Shown here: positions 21,253 to 34,226 of the stretch, one piece after another
Layout of the letters: each line of letters begins with the position of its first letter
Position numbering within the stretch: the stretch's first letter is position 1
From: Gambelia wislizenii
Taxonomy: Eukaryota; Chordata; Lepidosauria; Squamata; Crotaphytidae
NCBI GenBank assembly: GCA_030847615.1
Contig: JAUMIR010000001.1
Location: 253,149,187-253,213,186, forward strand
Direction: 5' to 3'
DNA: 64,000 nucleotides
Notes under the pieces: generated by a model
What the model saw: the letters and a program-made list of their open reading frames with translations, nothing else
Database searches by the model: none
What the model was told of the DNA's origin: nothing
Position numbers and translations under genes: made by a program

Positions 21253-22485
21253 TTCTTGGTGTTTTTAAAAAATTATTTAGTAGCCCACCTTTCACCCAAC
21301 ATGGGATTCAAGGTGGTGTACAACATTTTAAAAGCACAATACAGTTACAAAACTGTTAATACAAAAGTTAAAACACAATTAAATTATATTTCCATTTTTT
21401 AAAAAAACACACACATTAAAAAAACAGCATTAAAAGTTGCTTTAAAACATTTATTAATAAGAATACTACATCCCCCATTAAAAGCTTTGTCTGCTGCATA
21501 CACTAAACACCAAAAACTTCCTTAAATAAAAAGGTCTCTACCTGCTGGTGTAAAGACAGTAGGGGGATGGCCAACCAGACCTGTGGAAGTGAGTTCCATA
21601 ACTTGAGAGCAGCCACTGAAAGACTCTCTCTCTTGTCCTCACCAGATGTGCCTGGGATGGTGGTGGGACTGAGAGAAAGCCTTCTCCTGCAGAGCATGGG
21701 TAGGATCATATAGGGAGATTTTTTCCCCACATAATCTGGACCCAAGCCATGTAGGGCTTTAAAGGTTATAGCCAGCATTTCGAATTCTGCCCAGGAACAG
21801 ATAGGCAGCCAGTAGAGTTGTTTCTGTATGGGGTTATATTATCCCTATAACCTGCCTGGGTCAACAACCTAGCCACAGCAGTTTGCACCCACTGGAGTTT
21901 CTGAACAGTTTCTAAAGGCAGCCCCATGTAGAAAGTATTACATTAATCCAAATGAGATGTAATCAAAGCATGTGTCACCATAGCCAGATCTAATGGCTCA
22001 AGGAACAGTCACAGCTGGTGCACCAGTTTTAACTGTGCAAATGCACTCTTAGCTACCACTGAGCTGAGCATCCAGGCTCATATCTGAGTCAAGGAGCAGA
22101 CCCAAGCAGCAAACTTGAGATCTCTGTATGTGTGTGTTGTAACCCCATCCAACACATTCTGAATCGCTATTCCCTGGTCTGCCTTTTGACTAACCAGGAG
22201 CACCTCTGTCTTGCCTGGATTAAGTTTAATTTTTTTCACCCTCATCCAGCCCATTACTGACAGCAGGCACTGGTTTACTACAGAGACTGCTTCCTTGGAA
22301 TTAGAAGGAAAGGAGAGATAGAGTTGGGTGTCATCAGCATACTGGTGACATCCAACTCCAAAACTCCAGATAACCTCTCCCAGCAGTTTCATGTAGTTGT
22401 TAAATAGAATGGGGGACAAAACTGAGCCCTGAGAGACCCCATAGGAAATGGCCATGGGTTGAACAGGAATCCCCCAGCGCCACAT
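21253..22485 (-). pseudogene. L2-clade LINE ORF2 C-terminal half and 3' UTR
   Basis: On the minus strand, 22485-22078 encodes the RT palm: GVSQGSVLSPILFN, then HQYADDTQLYLSF with an intact YADD catalytic box, then MGWMRVKKIKLNPGKTEVLLV. A second fragment at 21778-21503 holds FKALHGLGPDYV and ALKLWNSLPQVW, the usual end of L2 ORF2. The thumb region between them is frameshifted. The 3' UTR (21500-21253) is A-rich on this strand. The element is truncated at its 5' end and inactive. Confidence 0.85.
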
Positions 22486-23905
22486 TCAAGAAGGACTGGG
22501 ACTACTGCAGGTTATATTTAAAAAGTAAAAACAAAGCCAATGATCTCTTTCTTGTTAATAATGCAGGAGTATCCCAGTTCCTACATTAGTAACAGTTACT
22601 ACATTTATATTTTTCCATTAAAATTAATAATAAGAAGAAATACCTGTTGACATTTTAAAAAAATGCATTTCACAGGGAGGGAGGGATCAGAAGCTGTTGC
22701 TGGTATTAATCAGCATTCCCACCCCATTCAGAATCCTCATCCACAACCACTGGAGTTACAGGGGAAGATTGTTTGGCTTCTAAAAATTAAAAAAATAATA
22801 ATAAGAGGAAACTATTATATACAACAAAAACAGTTCTCAACATTAGTGTGGAATTCATGAATAGAGATGGTTAGTAGTGATCTTCTATCCATTTTGAAGT
22901 AAGTGCCTCTGAAATAGCAATTCAAATTTTTGCTAGTGGAAAAGAAAAAGATTGCATGTTCCCAACACCAAAATACTGTGGCTGATTGCTGTAATTTTCC
23001 CTCAAAGCTGGGCAGGCAAGGGAAAAGACATTTGAATCTTTAATTACCATGAGAGTGTGTTTATTGTGCAATCCAAAAATTGCCTGCAAAACTTGGATTT
23101 TGTGTCCCATCCCACAGGGCTGTTCTCAGGGTAAGGAAACCCAGAGCTTGGAAATGTTACTTTTTTAGACTACATCTCCCAGAATCCCCTATATTACCTG
23201 GAAGTTGCAGTTCCAAATTCTGATCCATGTCATTCTGGTTAACAGGAGGGATGGAGGACTCTTTCTATAAATAAATGAGACAGAAGAGGCTGTGGTCACA
23301 TATTACCCAGATGTCTGAGAAGGCCCAGTCCCTCCCCTCACTAGTTTCTCCATCCTCCTGCTCAGTTAACAACAGAGACAATACAGTGTGGGCCACCACC
23401 ACACTCTTTCCTACTCACCCTTTACCCACCCTGCTTCTCATTCCATTTCCACCCATCTTCTCTTTGGGCTGCTTTCAATCTGATTTGGGATTTGGGCATT
23501 TGGATTAACTCATTAGTGGAGCAGCGTTCTGGCAAAGTCACTAATCTGTGCCAGTAGTGCATAGAACTGTGACAGCATTACACAGAAAATGGTGGGGGGG
23601 ATCTAATGAGGTTAGGATTTCATGTGCTCAGGCAGGACCTGAGGCTGTAATGGTCTATGGAAGCTGTGTGTGTGTGTGTGTGTGTGTGTGTCTGTGCCTC
23701 CATTGATGTTTGCCTGTGAGGGACGTGAAGGCAAGGAAATGGGGAGACTTCTATAGTGAGCTGCTCCACTAATATTTGATACAGAAAAGTGGCAGAAACC
23801 TTTATAAATAAATAAAGCAACTGCTCTCAATCAGAGATTACCAAAACTGCTACAAGTGTACATAGATTAGTCCCAGGTATTTTTCTGCCTGAAGCAGAGC
23901 CTTAA
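22486..23905. other. Unclassified sequence with (TG)n at 23665-23690
   Basis: No gene recognised. A TG run lies at 23665-23690, and an ACTACATCTCCCAGAATCCC motif like that of the palindromic MITEs occurs near 23170. Confidence 0.5.
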
Positions 23906-23917
23906 TTTCATTTTTCC

Positions 23918-24212
23918 CTGGTGGTGCAGTGGTTAAATGCCAGTACTGCAGCCACAACGTTGCAAGTTTGATCCCAAGGGCTCCAAGGGTCATTCAGCCT
24001 TCCATCCTTTTGTAGGTCAGTAAAATGAGTACCCGGCTTGTGGGGGCAATTAGCTAACACACATTGGAAACCTCTTGGAGAGTGCCTAGTGCACTATAAA
24101 AGCGGTGTAGATGTGTAGGTGCTATGGCTTAGCAATTTGTAAGCTGCTCTGAGAGCCTTCGTGGCTGAAGAGTGGGGTATAAATACCTAAAATAAATAAA
24201 AAATAAAATTCA
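23918..24212 (+). mobile_element. tRNA-derived SINE, GCAGTGGTTAAATGCC family
   Basis: A box GGTGCAGTGGTTAAATGCC and B box GCAAGTTTGATCCC at the left. The body has agtaaaatgagtacccggc, and the tail has gaagagtggggtataaatac followed by (AATAA)n. It is the most complete copy of this family in the window. Confidence 0.8.
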
Positions 24213-24259
24213 GTCACCTGTTCCTGCCTTTCTTTACACACACACACCATTTCCATCTC

Positions 24260-24495
24260 TAGCAAGGGTGTAGGTGCATTGCACAGCTTGATACTACTTT
24301 GCACTGCTATGGCTCTTTGCTACCGAACCCTGAAATTTGTAGTTTGGTGAAGCAGTAATCGGAATGCTCTGCTAAAGAGAGCAGTAGAACTCTCTAGTAG
24401 AGGATTCTGAGTACTTCATCACACCTCAAAGCCTGGTATTCCATAGGACAGAAACATAGCAGTTAGAGCAGTATCAAACTGTTCTGTGTAATGTG
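24260..24495. mobile_element. Palindromic MITE (ACTACAAATCCCAG family), diverged
   Basis: The left arm contains gctatggctc and cctgaaatttgtagtttgg; the right arm contains ggtattccataggac and ends tctgtgtaatgtgg. Same organisation as the copy at 16388. Confidence 0.5.
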
Positions 24496-24499
24496 GAGG

Positions 24500-27200
24500 C
24501 ACCTCAAGCTGCTTCACTCTTGGATATGGCAGGTTTGGCCCTGAGGCTTCAATTTGGACAGCAGGTCAAGTCCCTCCCTCCTTCCATGACTAGCCTGGGA
24601 AGTAATGCTAGCCTGGAAGTGAATAGGAATTTGGGGGTCTAGTTTAGAGACTGGACCCACACATTCTTAGTGTTGGACTACACTATAGGTACAGATCCTG
24701 TCAGTCTCACTTTCAGGTGTCAGCACAGTGAGGGGACTGTGAGAGAACTAGGATAGGTACTTCTACTTTTGACTTTTACTTCGAAACTTAAAAGGGTAGC
24801 TTCCATACCCTTTTATATGTTCTGAAGAGCCACACTCAACTCTTCTGGGCTGGCCTAAGGCATTTTGGGGCCTGTGGCACAGCACCAATGACAACCCCCC
24901 CAAACCCAATCTAGCCCAGATGCATGCCAGCTGAGTTGGCACCTAAGGTCTCAAGATCTCAAAAGTGCCTGGCAGTAGAGATACAATAACAAATTTAATA
25001 ACTGATGACTTGGTGTCCTTTCATGACACTCAAATTTTGCTGCTTGAGCCAGCTCACTCTGTCTGTTGATAAGGGTACTTTTTAGGAACCAAGAGTTGTG
25101 TCATGACTTGATCCAGTGTCTGGGTCTCATTTATTGGGAGTGCTTCTGTTTCTCAGGAAATAAAATGGAGGTGTTTCAAGCTGTTATTGATGAGAATGGC
25201 TTGCTTAGCCACCTCCCCCCCACCTCTGCCAGTGTGCATGTAAGGATGACAGCATGCTGTCTGTGTGCTGTTGCATTTGCAGGAACAATGGCTGAGATGC
25301 ATTCCTTTCTGACTATATCCTTCCCTCATGGGAATTCTTGGTTGTGTACACTCTAAAGTTCAAAAATAAAACCAGCCAATACCTGCCATCTCTCCGATAT
25401 GCTGCCAGAGGCATCCATGCAGACAAAAAACCATACAGCAGGTTTGTTCTGAAGTGACACATACTGAGCTGCTGCACAACAGTGATGTGGCTCCCTGTTC
25501 CTGTAGGGCTAAGGCTTTCATGTAACTTTAAATCAACAGTAACAACTGCCACCAGTGAAATGAGATAATGACTAAAATCTGGGACAACTCCAACTTTTAG
25601 TAGCATGCTAGTCTGCCACCCAGTGGCAGCTCCTGGAACCTTTCCAAGTGCTGCTCACTCACAGGAGATGTAGAAACTGGCCCAAAGGGACTTAAGTTGA
25701 GCAGGCCAAATCAATCCCAACTAAGGAGCTAAAGAGAGGTGGGAACCACCCCACCTCGACCATGCACCACCAGCCTTTCCTCCAGAAGCCTCCACTCCAC
25801 TCCAGTTCCATTGGAACTAGAACACATGGCTCCCAAACAACATCTTTCCTCTTCTTGGTCAAGCACACAGAGTCCCAGCATGTGTTTATTTGTGGAAGCA
25901 GGAGGCCCCAGTGGTGTGAACAGTACCTAGTGTTTTAGTTAGATGCATTTTGCTGGAGAGTTAATGATTTTTCCTATCTAAAGGCCTAGCTGGATATACT
26001 GTTGACCTGTACTGAATTTTTCTTCAATTCTGGGTGGCAATGTTGGACATTGAATGTATCTTGAATTCCTGAGTTTTGCTGGAAGGGCTGCGCTCAATTT
26101 ACAGTAAGTCTTTTGGTTTATCATGAACAAGAATCCACCTCCCTGGGCTCATGTCTCTCTCTTTTGAGAGGCTGCTACCTGCCAATCTGTCCCCTATGCT
26201 CTAAATATAACATCATTACAGGCCATTATGGGTAGGGGTGGAATGCTGGCTGCCACGAAAACAGGTTTTTGGTCAGCCACCATTCTCTTTCCAGAATGGG
26301 GTGGGGGTAGAGGTTGGTGGCTGAGATTTTCTTTATAGCCTGCTATGGGATTGCATCTGGGACATTCTGGGTGTGAGAGTGGGAACTGATGGCTTCCTAC
26401 TGGCGTCCACTGAAAGGAGACCCATGGTTATTGACTCAGATCAGTCTGACCATTAGGCAATGTCAGGCAGTTGCCATTTTGGAGTTCAAGAAAAGGCAGG
26501 AAATTGTGGCATTATTTAAAGAATAATTTCCATATTTTTATGTCCGGGAGGGAGGGAGGGAGGAGATGATCATGATACTCTCTGCCTTAGGTGCCAAAAT
26601 AATATGCCTGTCTTTAGATACTAAGCACCTTGATTGCGGAGGGGGGCATCAGATATTGCTTTTGTTTTCCTGGCAGCCAAATGACTTGGGCCGGTTTCCT
26701 TGTTATCGTGAAACAGGAAAACCAAAGAAAAAGGCTACTTTGGTTCTGCCTTTGCCAACAATGCATCCACTCAATAAACATTCCCCCTGTTCCCAACCCA
26801 AACCACACACACAACCCTGCTTCAGGGCACCATTTTCACACAACTGAGTTTGAGCAGAAAATTCTCTGCCAAGAATGTTCAGATAAACACTGGCATTTCC
26901 ATCTATCTGGGCTTTAGCTCATTTGTTGGTGATGATGACAAACACCCAGGGAAGAGTTAATTCCTACACAATGGATTTGGTGCTGAAATCTGCAAGTTAT
27001 AAAAGAACTAAGAAAATGTTGGCAAAGGCTGTTAAAGTGTACAAAGATGATGACATGTTATCTTGTCAGTTAGCTTGTTGGTGATATTTTAGAGACAATG
27101 TTAAGGGCCATACTTTCCTGGAGCAAAATTTTATGGTGTCTGCTAAAATTCTCCTTAGTAAAATTCTACAGTATAGGAAATACACTGTATATGCCAACAT
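24500..27200. other. Long unique stretch, no gene recognised
   Basis: About 2.7 kb without a convincing gene or repeat. Short open frames show no domain, no codon bias and no splice-bounded exon that I can support. A GA-rich patch lies at about 26545-26565. Confidence 0.5.
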
Positions 27201-27211
27201 ATACACTAGAT

Positions 27212-27672
27212 TAGGGATGGGCAACTGTGGAAGGCTAGGGTGCCACATTCAAGTCCCCCCAGGAGATTTTTCAAGGCCAGATCTCCACTTTTCACCACAA
27301 CTCCCAGGCAAAATCATCATCATCATCATCATCTTCATCATCAAATTCCCCCCCCCCCAATGCCCTCTGGGCAACATGAAAGACATATTTGCCATGTTTT
27401 CAGGCCCCTCCCAGGGAATTTTAGGCCAGGAAAAGCCAATTTTTAAAGACAGGAAATAAATAAAAAGTGACTTCAGTTCATTTCTTCTTGTTGAAAAAAA
27501 GCCTCTCCTAGGCCTAAAGTGTGGCAAAATGCCTGCCATGACTCTTACAGGGTATATGGAGGCCTTAAAAAAACAACACATTTTTTCTGATTTTTTTTTG
27601 ACACCTGGGTGAGCCACAAAACAATCCTGGGGGGGTTGCTTTTGGGTCACATGCTACACTGTGTTCACCCCT
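27212..27672. mobile_element. hAT-like non-autonomous element
   Basis: Flanked by a perfect direct repeat TACACTAGAT (27202-27211 and 27672-27681), which contains an 8-bp hAT-type duplication. The left end is TAGGGATGGGCAACTGTG and the right end CACTGTGTTCACCCCT, roughly inverted. It contains a (CAT)n run near 27310-27335. No ORF of transposase type. Confidence 0.7.
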
Positions 27673-27898
27673 ACACTAGATAATGGCCAGGTAAAATTTG
27701 GAATGCTACCATTATGGATACTAAGCCACTTTTTATTGTAATCTTTGGGAAGGAGCTGTCCATTCAGTAAGGTAGCTTCCATTTTACATTGGAGTGGAGT
27801 CAAGCCAGTAGAAAACGTAAGACAACTTATGCTTTCTGTGAGCTAAAGAACTTTTTGTGCATACTTTCAGAATTGTTTCATCTGCTACTTGAATTATT

Positions 27899-28135
27899 TG
27901 TTGTTGTAGTTGTTTATATCCCTTCAAGGTGACTCCGATTTATGGTGGTCCTATCACAGGGGTTTTCTTGGCAAAATTGATCAGAAGTGGCTTGCACAGA
28001 GAAGGCTAGGCTGAGAGAGTGTGACTTGCCCAAGGTCAGCCAGTGGATTTCCATGACTGAACTGGGATTCCAACCTTGGTCTCTTGAAGTCTTATTCCAA
28101 CACTCAAACCACTATACCGCACTGGCAAACTTCTT
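27899..28135 (-). mobile_element. Sauria-type SINE, minus orientation
   Basis: The BovB-like tail is at the left (ttgttgttgtagttgtttatatcccttcaagg) and the tRNA head at the right (gggattccaacc B box; cactcaaaccactataccg A box). The central cccaaggtcagccagtgga is the reverse of the SINE core in the plus-strand copies. Confidence 0.85.
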
Positions 28136-28261
28136 GAACTATATACATAATCTTATTATGTCATGCTATGTTCATAATGTATAAACATCCCAGGGTGAGG
28201 GGTGGGGTGGTTTCACAACCTCAGCAGGGATTTCTCAATCTCAACCATTATGCTGTTTGAA

Positions 28262-28445
28262 ATTATTATTATTATTATTATTATTATTATTTAGTTATTT
28301 ATACCCCACTCTTCAGCCACAAGGCTATCAGAGTGGCTTACAAACTGTTTTAAGCAATAGCAATTTACACATCTACACTGCATTAAGCATTTTCCAATGT
28401 GTGTTAGCTAATTGCCCCCACAAGCCGAGTACTCATTATGGTGTC
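28262..28445 (-). mobile_element. SINE 3' half with (ATT)n
   Basis: Begins with (att)n at 28262-28290, then tataccccactcttcagcc and gttagctaattgcccccac, the reverse of the tail of the SINE at 23918. The tRNA head is missing. Confidence 0.7.
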
Positions 28446-29207
28446 TGTTACATGGTGTCTGCTACATCATGGAAATTTACAGCATTTGAACCGATGATTT
28501 GCTTCTAATCCATTTACACAACAAACCTTCACTAATCTGATAGTTTTAGCTCTTGATGACCTTGCATGTAAATACTGTGTAGTGCTGATTTAGTATAACC
28601 AATCTATAATGCAGTGCAAGTATATGTGTGGGAACATATAGATAAAAAGAAGTGATATAGTGTATATTTGGGGCAAAATGAACAAACTGATGTCCAAACA
28701 GAGCTTACTGGAATTCAGAGTGGCAAGAAGGTATCTGTGGGAATCTACTGCTCAGAATCAGAAAAAGAGATAGATAATGTAATTTCTCTTTAATTCTTTA
28801 TGTGTGTAGCTGAAGCCAATCAGTAGGTGCTACAGTTTATTACCATGTAGTCCTCTGTAACAATGGTTGCTGCAAAACAGGCCAGAGCCCAGGCTTCCTG
28901 CAAGGTATCCTTGAGTAGCACTAGCAATAGCAGGGAAGATCTATGTAAATACCTGCCCAGGGCTTGTGTTCTGTCCTCATTCATTTCAGATCTTAATATG
29001 CCCTAAAATCTGCACAGCAGGCAACTGTAAAAAAGGAGGAGCAAGGCTAATTCAAAAATTGGCAAATCCAAGAAGAAATCTTTTGTTCCTTGAATAATTT
29101 TTTATTCATCCCTTCCTAGATTAAAAAAAGGGGGGAGGGGGAAGCCTTAAAGATGATGGACAAATAGTCAGGTTTTTCATTTTAAAAATTAATAATCCTG
29201 CATTAGA
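28446..29207. other. Unclassified intergenic sequence
   Basis: No gene or clear repeat recognised. Confidence 0.5.
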
Positions 29208-29876
29208 TCTAGAGATGCAATTCTTTGCTAATTTTCTTCATGAAGGAAGGAGTAATTTGAGCTATTTTCTTTTCCTGCTGTGAGAAAGTCTCTGAAAACT
29301 GCTCTTTGCAATTTGGCACTAATTGTGTGCAAAATTCACACAAGACAATTTTGCACAGAAAACAGCAAGAATACTTCTGCACAGAGATATCATCTTCTGC
29401 ACAGAAAATGCTGTAGTCGGAGATTTATTCTGTGCAAAAGTCCAATATGTTGTTAGTACAGAAATAATATTTCTATGAATAAAAAGCTGTGTCAGGTACA
29501 GAAAATGCTGCTTTCTGTGCACACATACCCCTCCACCATGTGTGAATTTTTCACAGAATAAGTTCTGAAGTGCAATGTTCTCACCAATCCAGGATTCTCC
29601 TTGCCTAATCCACACTACACAAAATCCAGTTTGAAACTGGATTATCCTTTCTCTGGAGTCTTGGGATTTGTAGTTTTTAAAGGTTTGTTAAAAGTGCTGG
29701 TTCCTCATACAGCTACAAATCCCAGAATTCCATAAGAAGGAGCCATGGCAAATAATCTAGTTTCAAACTGGATTATTTATGTAGTGTGGAAGCACCCCTT
29801 GTCAGAGTTTCTCAAAATGTGACAAACATGTTTTTCAACCATCTTCTGAATATTCTTGTATAGTCTTCCCACCCCT
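29208..29876 (+). repeat. Family D interspersed repeat with nested MITE
   Basis: The left end is agagatgcaattctttgctaattttc. Repeated oligomers of type TTCTGCACAGAAAATG occur at 29335-29530, and the right end is catcttctgaatattcttg..tcttcccacccct. A palindromic MITE sits at 29606-29805. Together with 41835 it defines the family best. Confidence 0.65.
29606..29805. mobile_element. Palindromic MITE (TTTGAAACTGGATTAT ends)
   Basis: Both arms carry the subterminal motif AGTTTGAAACTGGATTAT or its inverse. The inner arms contain gggatttgtagtttt and acaaatcccagaattcc as inverted copies. The outer ends ccacactacac and gtagtgtgg are also inverted. Confidence 0.7.
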
Positions 29877-30714
29877 AGTTCAACCAGTATTTAAAAAAAA
29901 ACTTCAAAAATGCTATACCATTTAACAAAAATATATCCATTGTTAGCTGGGGGGGGGGGAAATCCCAAACAAAAAAACCCCAAAGCAGTGATATAAGGGA
30001 CAGGCAAACTATAAAATGAAACAGGCAGGCCTTTGAAAATCACCCTTTGTAATTTATTTGCCTTGAATGACAGTGTGGACTGCAGAGTGTGTGCAGGAGA
30101 GAGAAGGCTGCAAAGTTTAATAGAGCAATAGCATTTGTGACCGTAACTCAACATTCAGCCTTGACAATAAGTTTGGGATTTATCTAGATGACCAGACATG
30201 CTGAGCTTTGGATCTTTAATATATGGATTGGATGAGGGAGTATTGTTCTTCTTGATTTAGTGGGACAGTTTTTATCACCCACAGAACACAACGATGGAGG
30301 AGGGCAGGAAGAGAAAGAAGACAGGAGAGGGAGAGGAGACCAATTGACTGGATCAGAAACAGAAGAGGTTGAATGATGAATTGAAACAAATAGGTAACAC
30401 ACACACACACATACACACACACGCATACACGTACAGACTGGGTGTATGGTTAGGGAACAAAACACAGTAACTCAAAGTTTCTGTTAATATGTATTGTGTA
30501 TATTTAAAACATTTTGGTGTTAACAGGCTGTGTTAACTTGAGGGGAGGGAGGGAGGAAGGGGCTGATTTGCATTTTGTTATTAATTCAGAGATATAATAT
30601 ATAAAAAGAATAAAATTGTCAGCTATGTAACCTGGTGAATCTTTTATACAATAGCAACAATTTCTGTATAGGATGCAAATATATATATATTTTTAAACCC
30701 ACAAAATGAATAGA
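29877..30714. other. Unclassified sequence with (AC)n at 30397-30423
   Basis: No gene or clear repeat recognised apart from the AC run. Confidence 0.5.
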
Positions 30715-31085
30715 AATGTAATTCAGAGCAGCACTGGCACTTCATCTTCCTATAATGACACAGGCGAAGCCTGAATTCCTACAATTTACAATGAATTATG
30801 GGACAGAGCAGAGCTACTAGGGCTGCAGCTGTCTCATGCAGAAAGCGAGCACTACAGCTTATGATGTCCCATTAGGAAAAGGTGATATAATGAATTCCCC
30901 CTTTTTATAGCCCTGAAATAGCACATTTCATTCAGCAGGTTATTTACTCTCTGGATTAGAGTGATGAGGTTCTGAATAATGCGCAAGGGTGTTTTGAAGG
31001 AAAAAACAGTTTCTGCTGTCTCATTTACATATTTCATTTCATGAGCCACACCAGTGCTTCTGCTAAGCCCAGTAGGCTCCATGAG
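30715..31085. other. Unique block; candidate conserved non-coding sequence
   Basis: Non-repetitive, of balanced composition, and without repeat-family features, for example attcagcaggttatttactc and aatgcgcaagggtg. No ORF with recognisable domains. The regulatory interpretation is a guess that depends on cross-species alignment. Confidence 0.25.
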
Positions 31086-31269
31086 CTACTGTCCTAAGAG
31101 ATGGGTTTACTCTTCCAGCTGTCTTATGGGGCATCAGGGATAAGGAGAAATCATATGTTGCACCTCTCCAGGAGACTACTTGCACATTCATGTTCTAGCC
31201 TATGCAGGAATCTGCCAGCAAAAACTTCTGAACTGTAGCTTCAAACACTTTAGCACTGTCTTAAAAATA

Positions 31270-31534
31270 CAGTCAGGCCCCCATATACATGGGGGTTCAA
31301 TTACTGGACTTACCACGGATACCAGAAACTGCAGGTAACAGTGAACCCTATTAAAATACAGGATTTCTGGTAAAAAACATACCTTAGAGTTGTGTTGGAG
31401 GACCTAGAAGATGCCTAGAGAGCATGCCTTTCTAGGCATTTTCCAGCACAACTCTATGGAATGTGTTTTTATTTAGTGTCCCATGGATAACTGAAACCAT
31501 GGAGATTGGTTCCATGGATACCAGGGTCCAACTG
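31270..31534. mobile_element. Tigger-like MITE
   Basis: The left end CAGTCAGGCCCCCATATAC and the right end ATACCAGGGTCCAACTG are imperfect inverted repeats, with TA at both flanks (31268-31269 and 31535-31536). An internal inverted pair ggaggacctagaagatgcc / ctaggcattttccagc resembles that of the copy at 12500. Confidence 0.7.
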
Positions 31535-31536
31535 TA

Positions 31537-32404
31537 CTCTTTACTCCATTTTGTATGTCTCAAAAGTCCTTCAATCTGTCCACTCCCCAGCACTTGGTCT
31601 CCTCCAAATATGTTGGGACTTGAGCTCCCGTACTTGATCATGCTGTGAGGGAATTACTGAAAGTTTAGTCTGGATGTCCATGCATTGGAGAAGATTAGAG
31701 ATGTGAATAAAATCTTGAAAATTACTTGTTCTCAAGAAAACAGGCTGTCTTGACATGTTGAGAAGGTCTATTGGGAATGTGTTACCTTTTGTCAGACTTC
31801 TTGCTTCTGGTGTGACACCAAGACTGTTTGTTTTCTATCAAGTTATCTGCAATTTGTGGAAAATGTCTTTGAGCCTGTCTTTTCCCTTTTCTCTTGTGAA
31901 GAAAGACACAGACAAGCATCAAGCAGAGATTAGGACTAGATGAATCATCAAAAAGCTGCAAAGAAGCTACCTCTATATCCCTTAAATTTAAAAAAAACCC
32001 ATGCAACAAGGCAGCAGTTGTCATAATTTAGCTATACAATTTGCACAATTTTGCACAAAAATTATTCCCATGAATGCAAACACTCTCTGATGACAGACAG
32101 AAAATATTTTTTTCTTGCAGACAAAGTGAAAAAATAACTTATGCTTTCTCATTTTTGCATATGTAATAATGAGACAAACTGGAATTTACATCCCTGCACA
32201 GATGGAAATTGCGGGTGGTGGTGATGGAGTTCCATAAGGAATCATTGTAGACCAGAAGGGTGCATTCTGGTGGAGCTGAAGTAGCCAGAAAATTAGTCAT
32301 TTAACTGAAACGACCAGGCTAGAGAAGACCCTCCTTTCCAAATGATAAGCCTTTAGATGTTCAAACCCCCAAAGTGTAAGAAAGCAGAGGAAACCCCTTT
32401 CGTT
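31537..32404. other. Unclassified intergenic sequence
   Basis: No gene recognised. An isolated ttttgcacaaaaattattcc near 32050 may be a family D scrap. Confidence 0.45.
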
Positions 32405-33050
32405 GTCATTGTTAACAGCCATCAAGTCGACTTCAATTTAAGGTGACCACCATGAGTGAGTGACATCCCAGTCACCTTATCATCAATAGCCCTACTCAGG
32501 TCTTGCAGGCTCAGGGCTGTGGCTTCCTTGATTGAGCCTATCCATCTGGAATATGGTCTTCCTCTTTTCATATGGCCATCTATATTACCAAGCATTATTG
32601 TCTTTTCTAGTGAGTCATCTCTTCTCATGATATGGCCAAAATATGCCAGTCTCAGTTTAGTCATCTTGGCTTCTAGGGAGAGTTCGGGCCTAATTTGCTC
32701 TGAGACCCATTGATTTGTGTTTTTAGCAGTCCATGGTATCTGCAGAACTCTTCTCCAACAGCACATTTCAAATGAGTTGATTTTCTTCCTATCAGCTTTC
32801 TTCACTGTCCAGCTTTCACAACCATGCATAGAAATTGGAAATATGACAGCATGGACAATCCTAACATTAGTATTCAATGATATATCTTTATACTTGAGGA
32901 TCTTGCCTAGTCCTGTCATAGCTGCCCTTCCCAGTTCTAGTCTTCTGATTTCTTGACTGCAATTCTGATTAATGACTGAACCAAGGTATGGAAAATCTTG
33001 ACCTGTTTCAATGTCTTCACCATCCTCTTTAAAGTAATGTAATCCAATCA
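32405..33050 (-). pseudogene. BovB (RTE-clade) LINE, C-terminal fragment
   Basis: The open frame 32919-32422 (165 codons) encodes the conserved BovB ORF2 C-terminus: VRIVHAVIFPISMHGCESWT, the following KKADRKKINSFEMCCWRR block, YFGHIMRRDDSLEKTIMLG and RGRPYSRWIGSI. Further upstream, toward 33010, the FLGS-type block is frameshifted. The 3' end is at about 32405 (ttgtcattgttaacagcc). It is 5'-truncated and better preserved than the copy at 16921-19240. No function in the host is implied. Confidence 0.9.
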
Positions 33051-33586
33051 GCTTTTCTAACTGCTGAAAACTCCAAGCAGCCTCGATGTCTCACCTCACC
33101 CACCTTGCTTTCCCCCCTTGCTCAACTGCACTGGCATGCTATGAAAGCTATTCATTGTGGCTGAGACTTTCATCTTTATTTATTTATTGAGAAATTTAAA
33201 TTTGAAATGTCATGAATTGGGGGCAACACAAATTTGGACTCACATATATTTGTGTTTTGTTTTGCACTGCTCCCCTCCCTCCTTTCCTTTTATCTTATCC
33301 TTTCAAAACAGGAATGAGCAACTTCACAGAGTCAGGGAGCAGCACTTGACCACTTGGAGCCTCAGCTAGTCAGCTGCCAAGTGTCCCTCTGGACTATAAT
33401 GGAAGTGTTTTCTTGGAAAGACTCTTGTCTCTTCCTCCTTTTAAAAAGACAGACATTCTCTTCTCTCCAGCCAGCTTTTACTCCCTGAACCCATGTATGA
33501 ACCACTCCCACTTTCCCAGATAATCCATGACAGGCACAATCCCAAACTTCATACAGTGGTCTTTTCCCAACAACCTGGTGACACAG
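33051..33586. other. Unclassified intergenic sequence
   Basis: No gene or clear repeat recognised. Confidence 0.5.
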
Positions 33587-34138
33587 GACTTTATCAGACT
33601 AGCGTCTAAAAACACTGTAATTTCATGAATGAAGATAGTGAAAACATTGTGGGATTATAAGACTTAACACATGCAGCTGTAACCACACAAAAGAGATGCC
33701 ACAAAATTATCACAGGCTGACCACTAGGACTTTAAGAATGGGAGTTTACTTCCTGGATTTGGCATGGGCGAGATTTCAGCTGTACTCGCGAGAAGATGCA
33801 AGCACCCTTAAAAAAAAAACGCCTCTAAATTAACAAAGTTAATGAGCACACAAGCACTGAAAGAAACCTAAAAACGTGCAAACTAAAGGGGACAGTTCAT
33901 AAAAAGAGTGTCTTGTGCTTCGTTTTCGCATTCTCACATGGAAGTTTGCTCACCGAGGACCGCCCATTCACACTGTAATCTCTTGTTTACAACATGACGT
34001 GTTTTCACAGGCTGTCAATGGCTTATTTGAGGCTGGGGCACGGGGTAACCACGAGATGATGATGTCGTGCGATAGCTGCAGCCGTTTGCACTTCCCAGGC
34101 ATTGTAATCATGCAATTTTTGCCACGTCTGATAAAGTC
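33587..34138. mobile_element. 552-bp type A MITE, reverse orientation
   Basis: The left end GACTTTATCAGACTAGCG and the right end GCCACGTCTGATAAAGTC are inverted. Flanks CACAG (33582-33586) and CATAG (34139-34143) differ by one transition, which supports a 5-bp duplication. The body is the reverse complement of the copy at 2908-3519 (gttcataaaaagagtgtctt, ttcgttttcgcattctcac). Confidence 0.75.
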
Positions 34139-34226
34139 CATAGTCAAGGGCATCGTACTGAAATGTTTGAAGCATCAGCCTGTAACACATTGAGCCTAGA
34201 CTCTGCTAGATGAGGCTGGAGTCAAA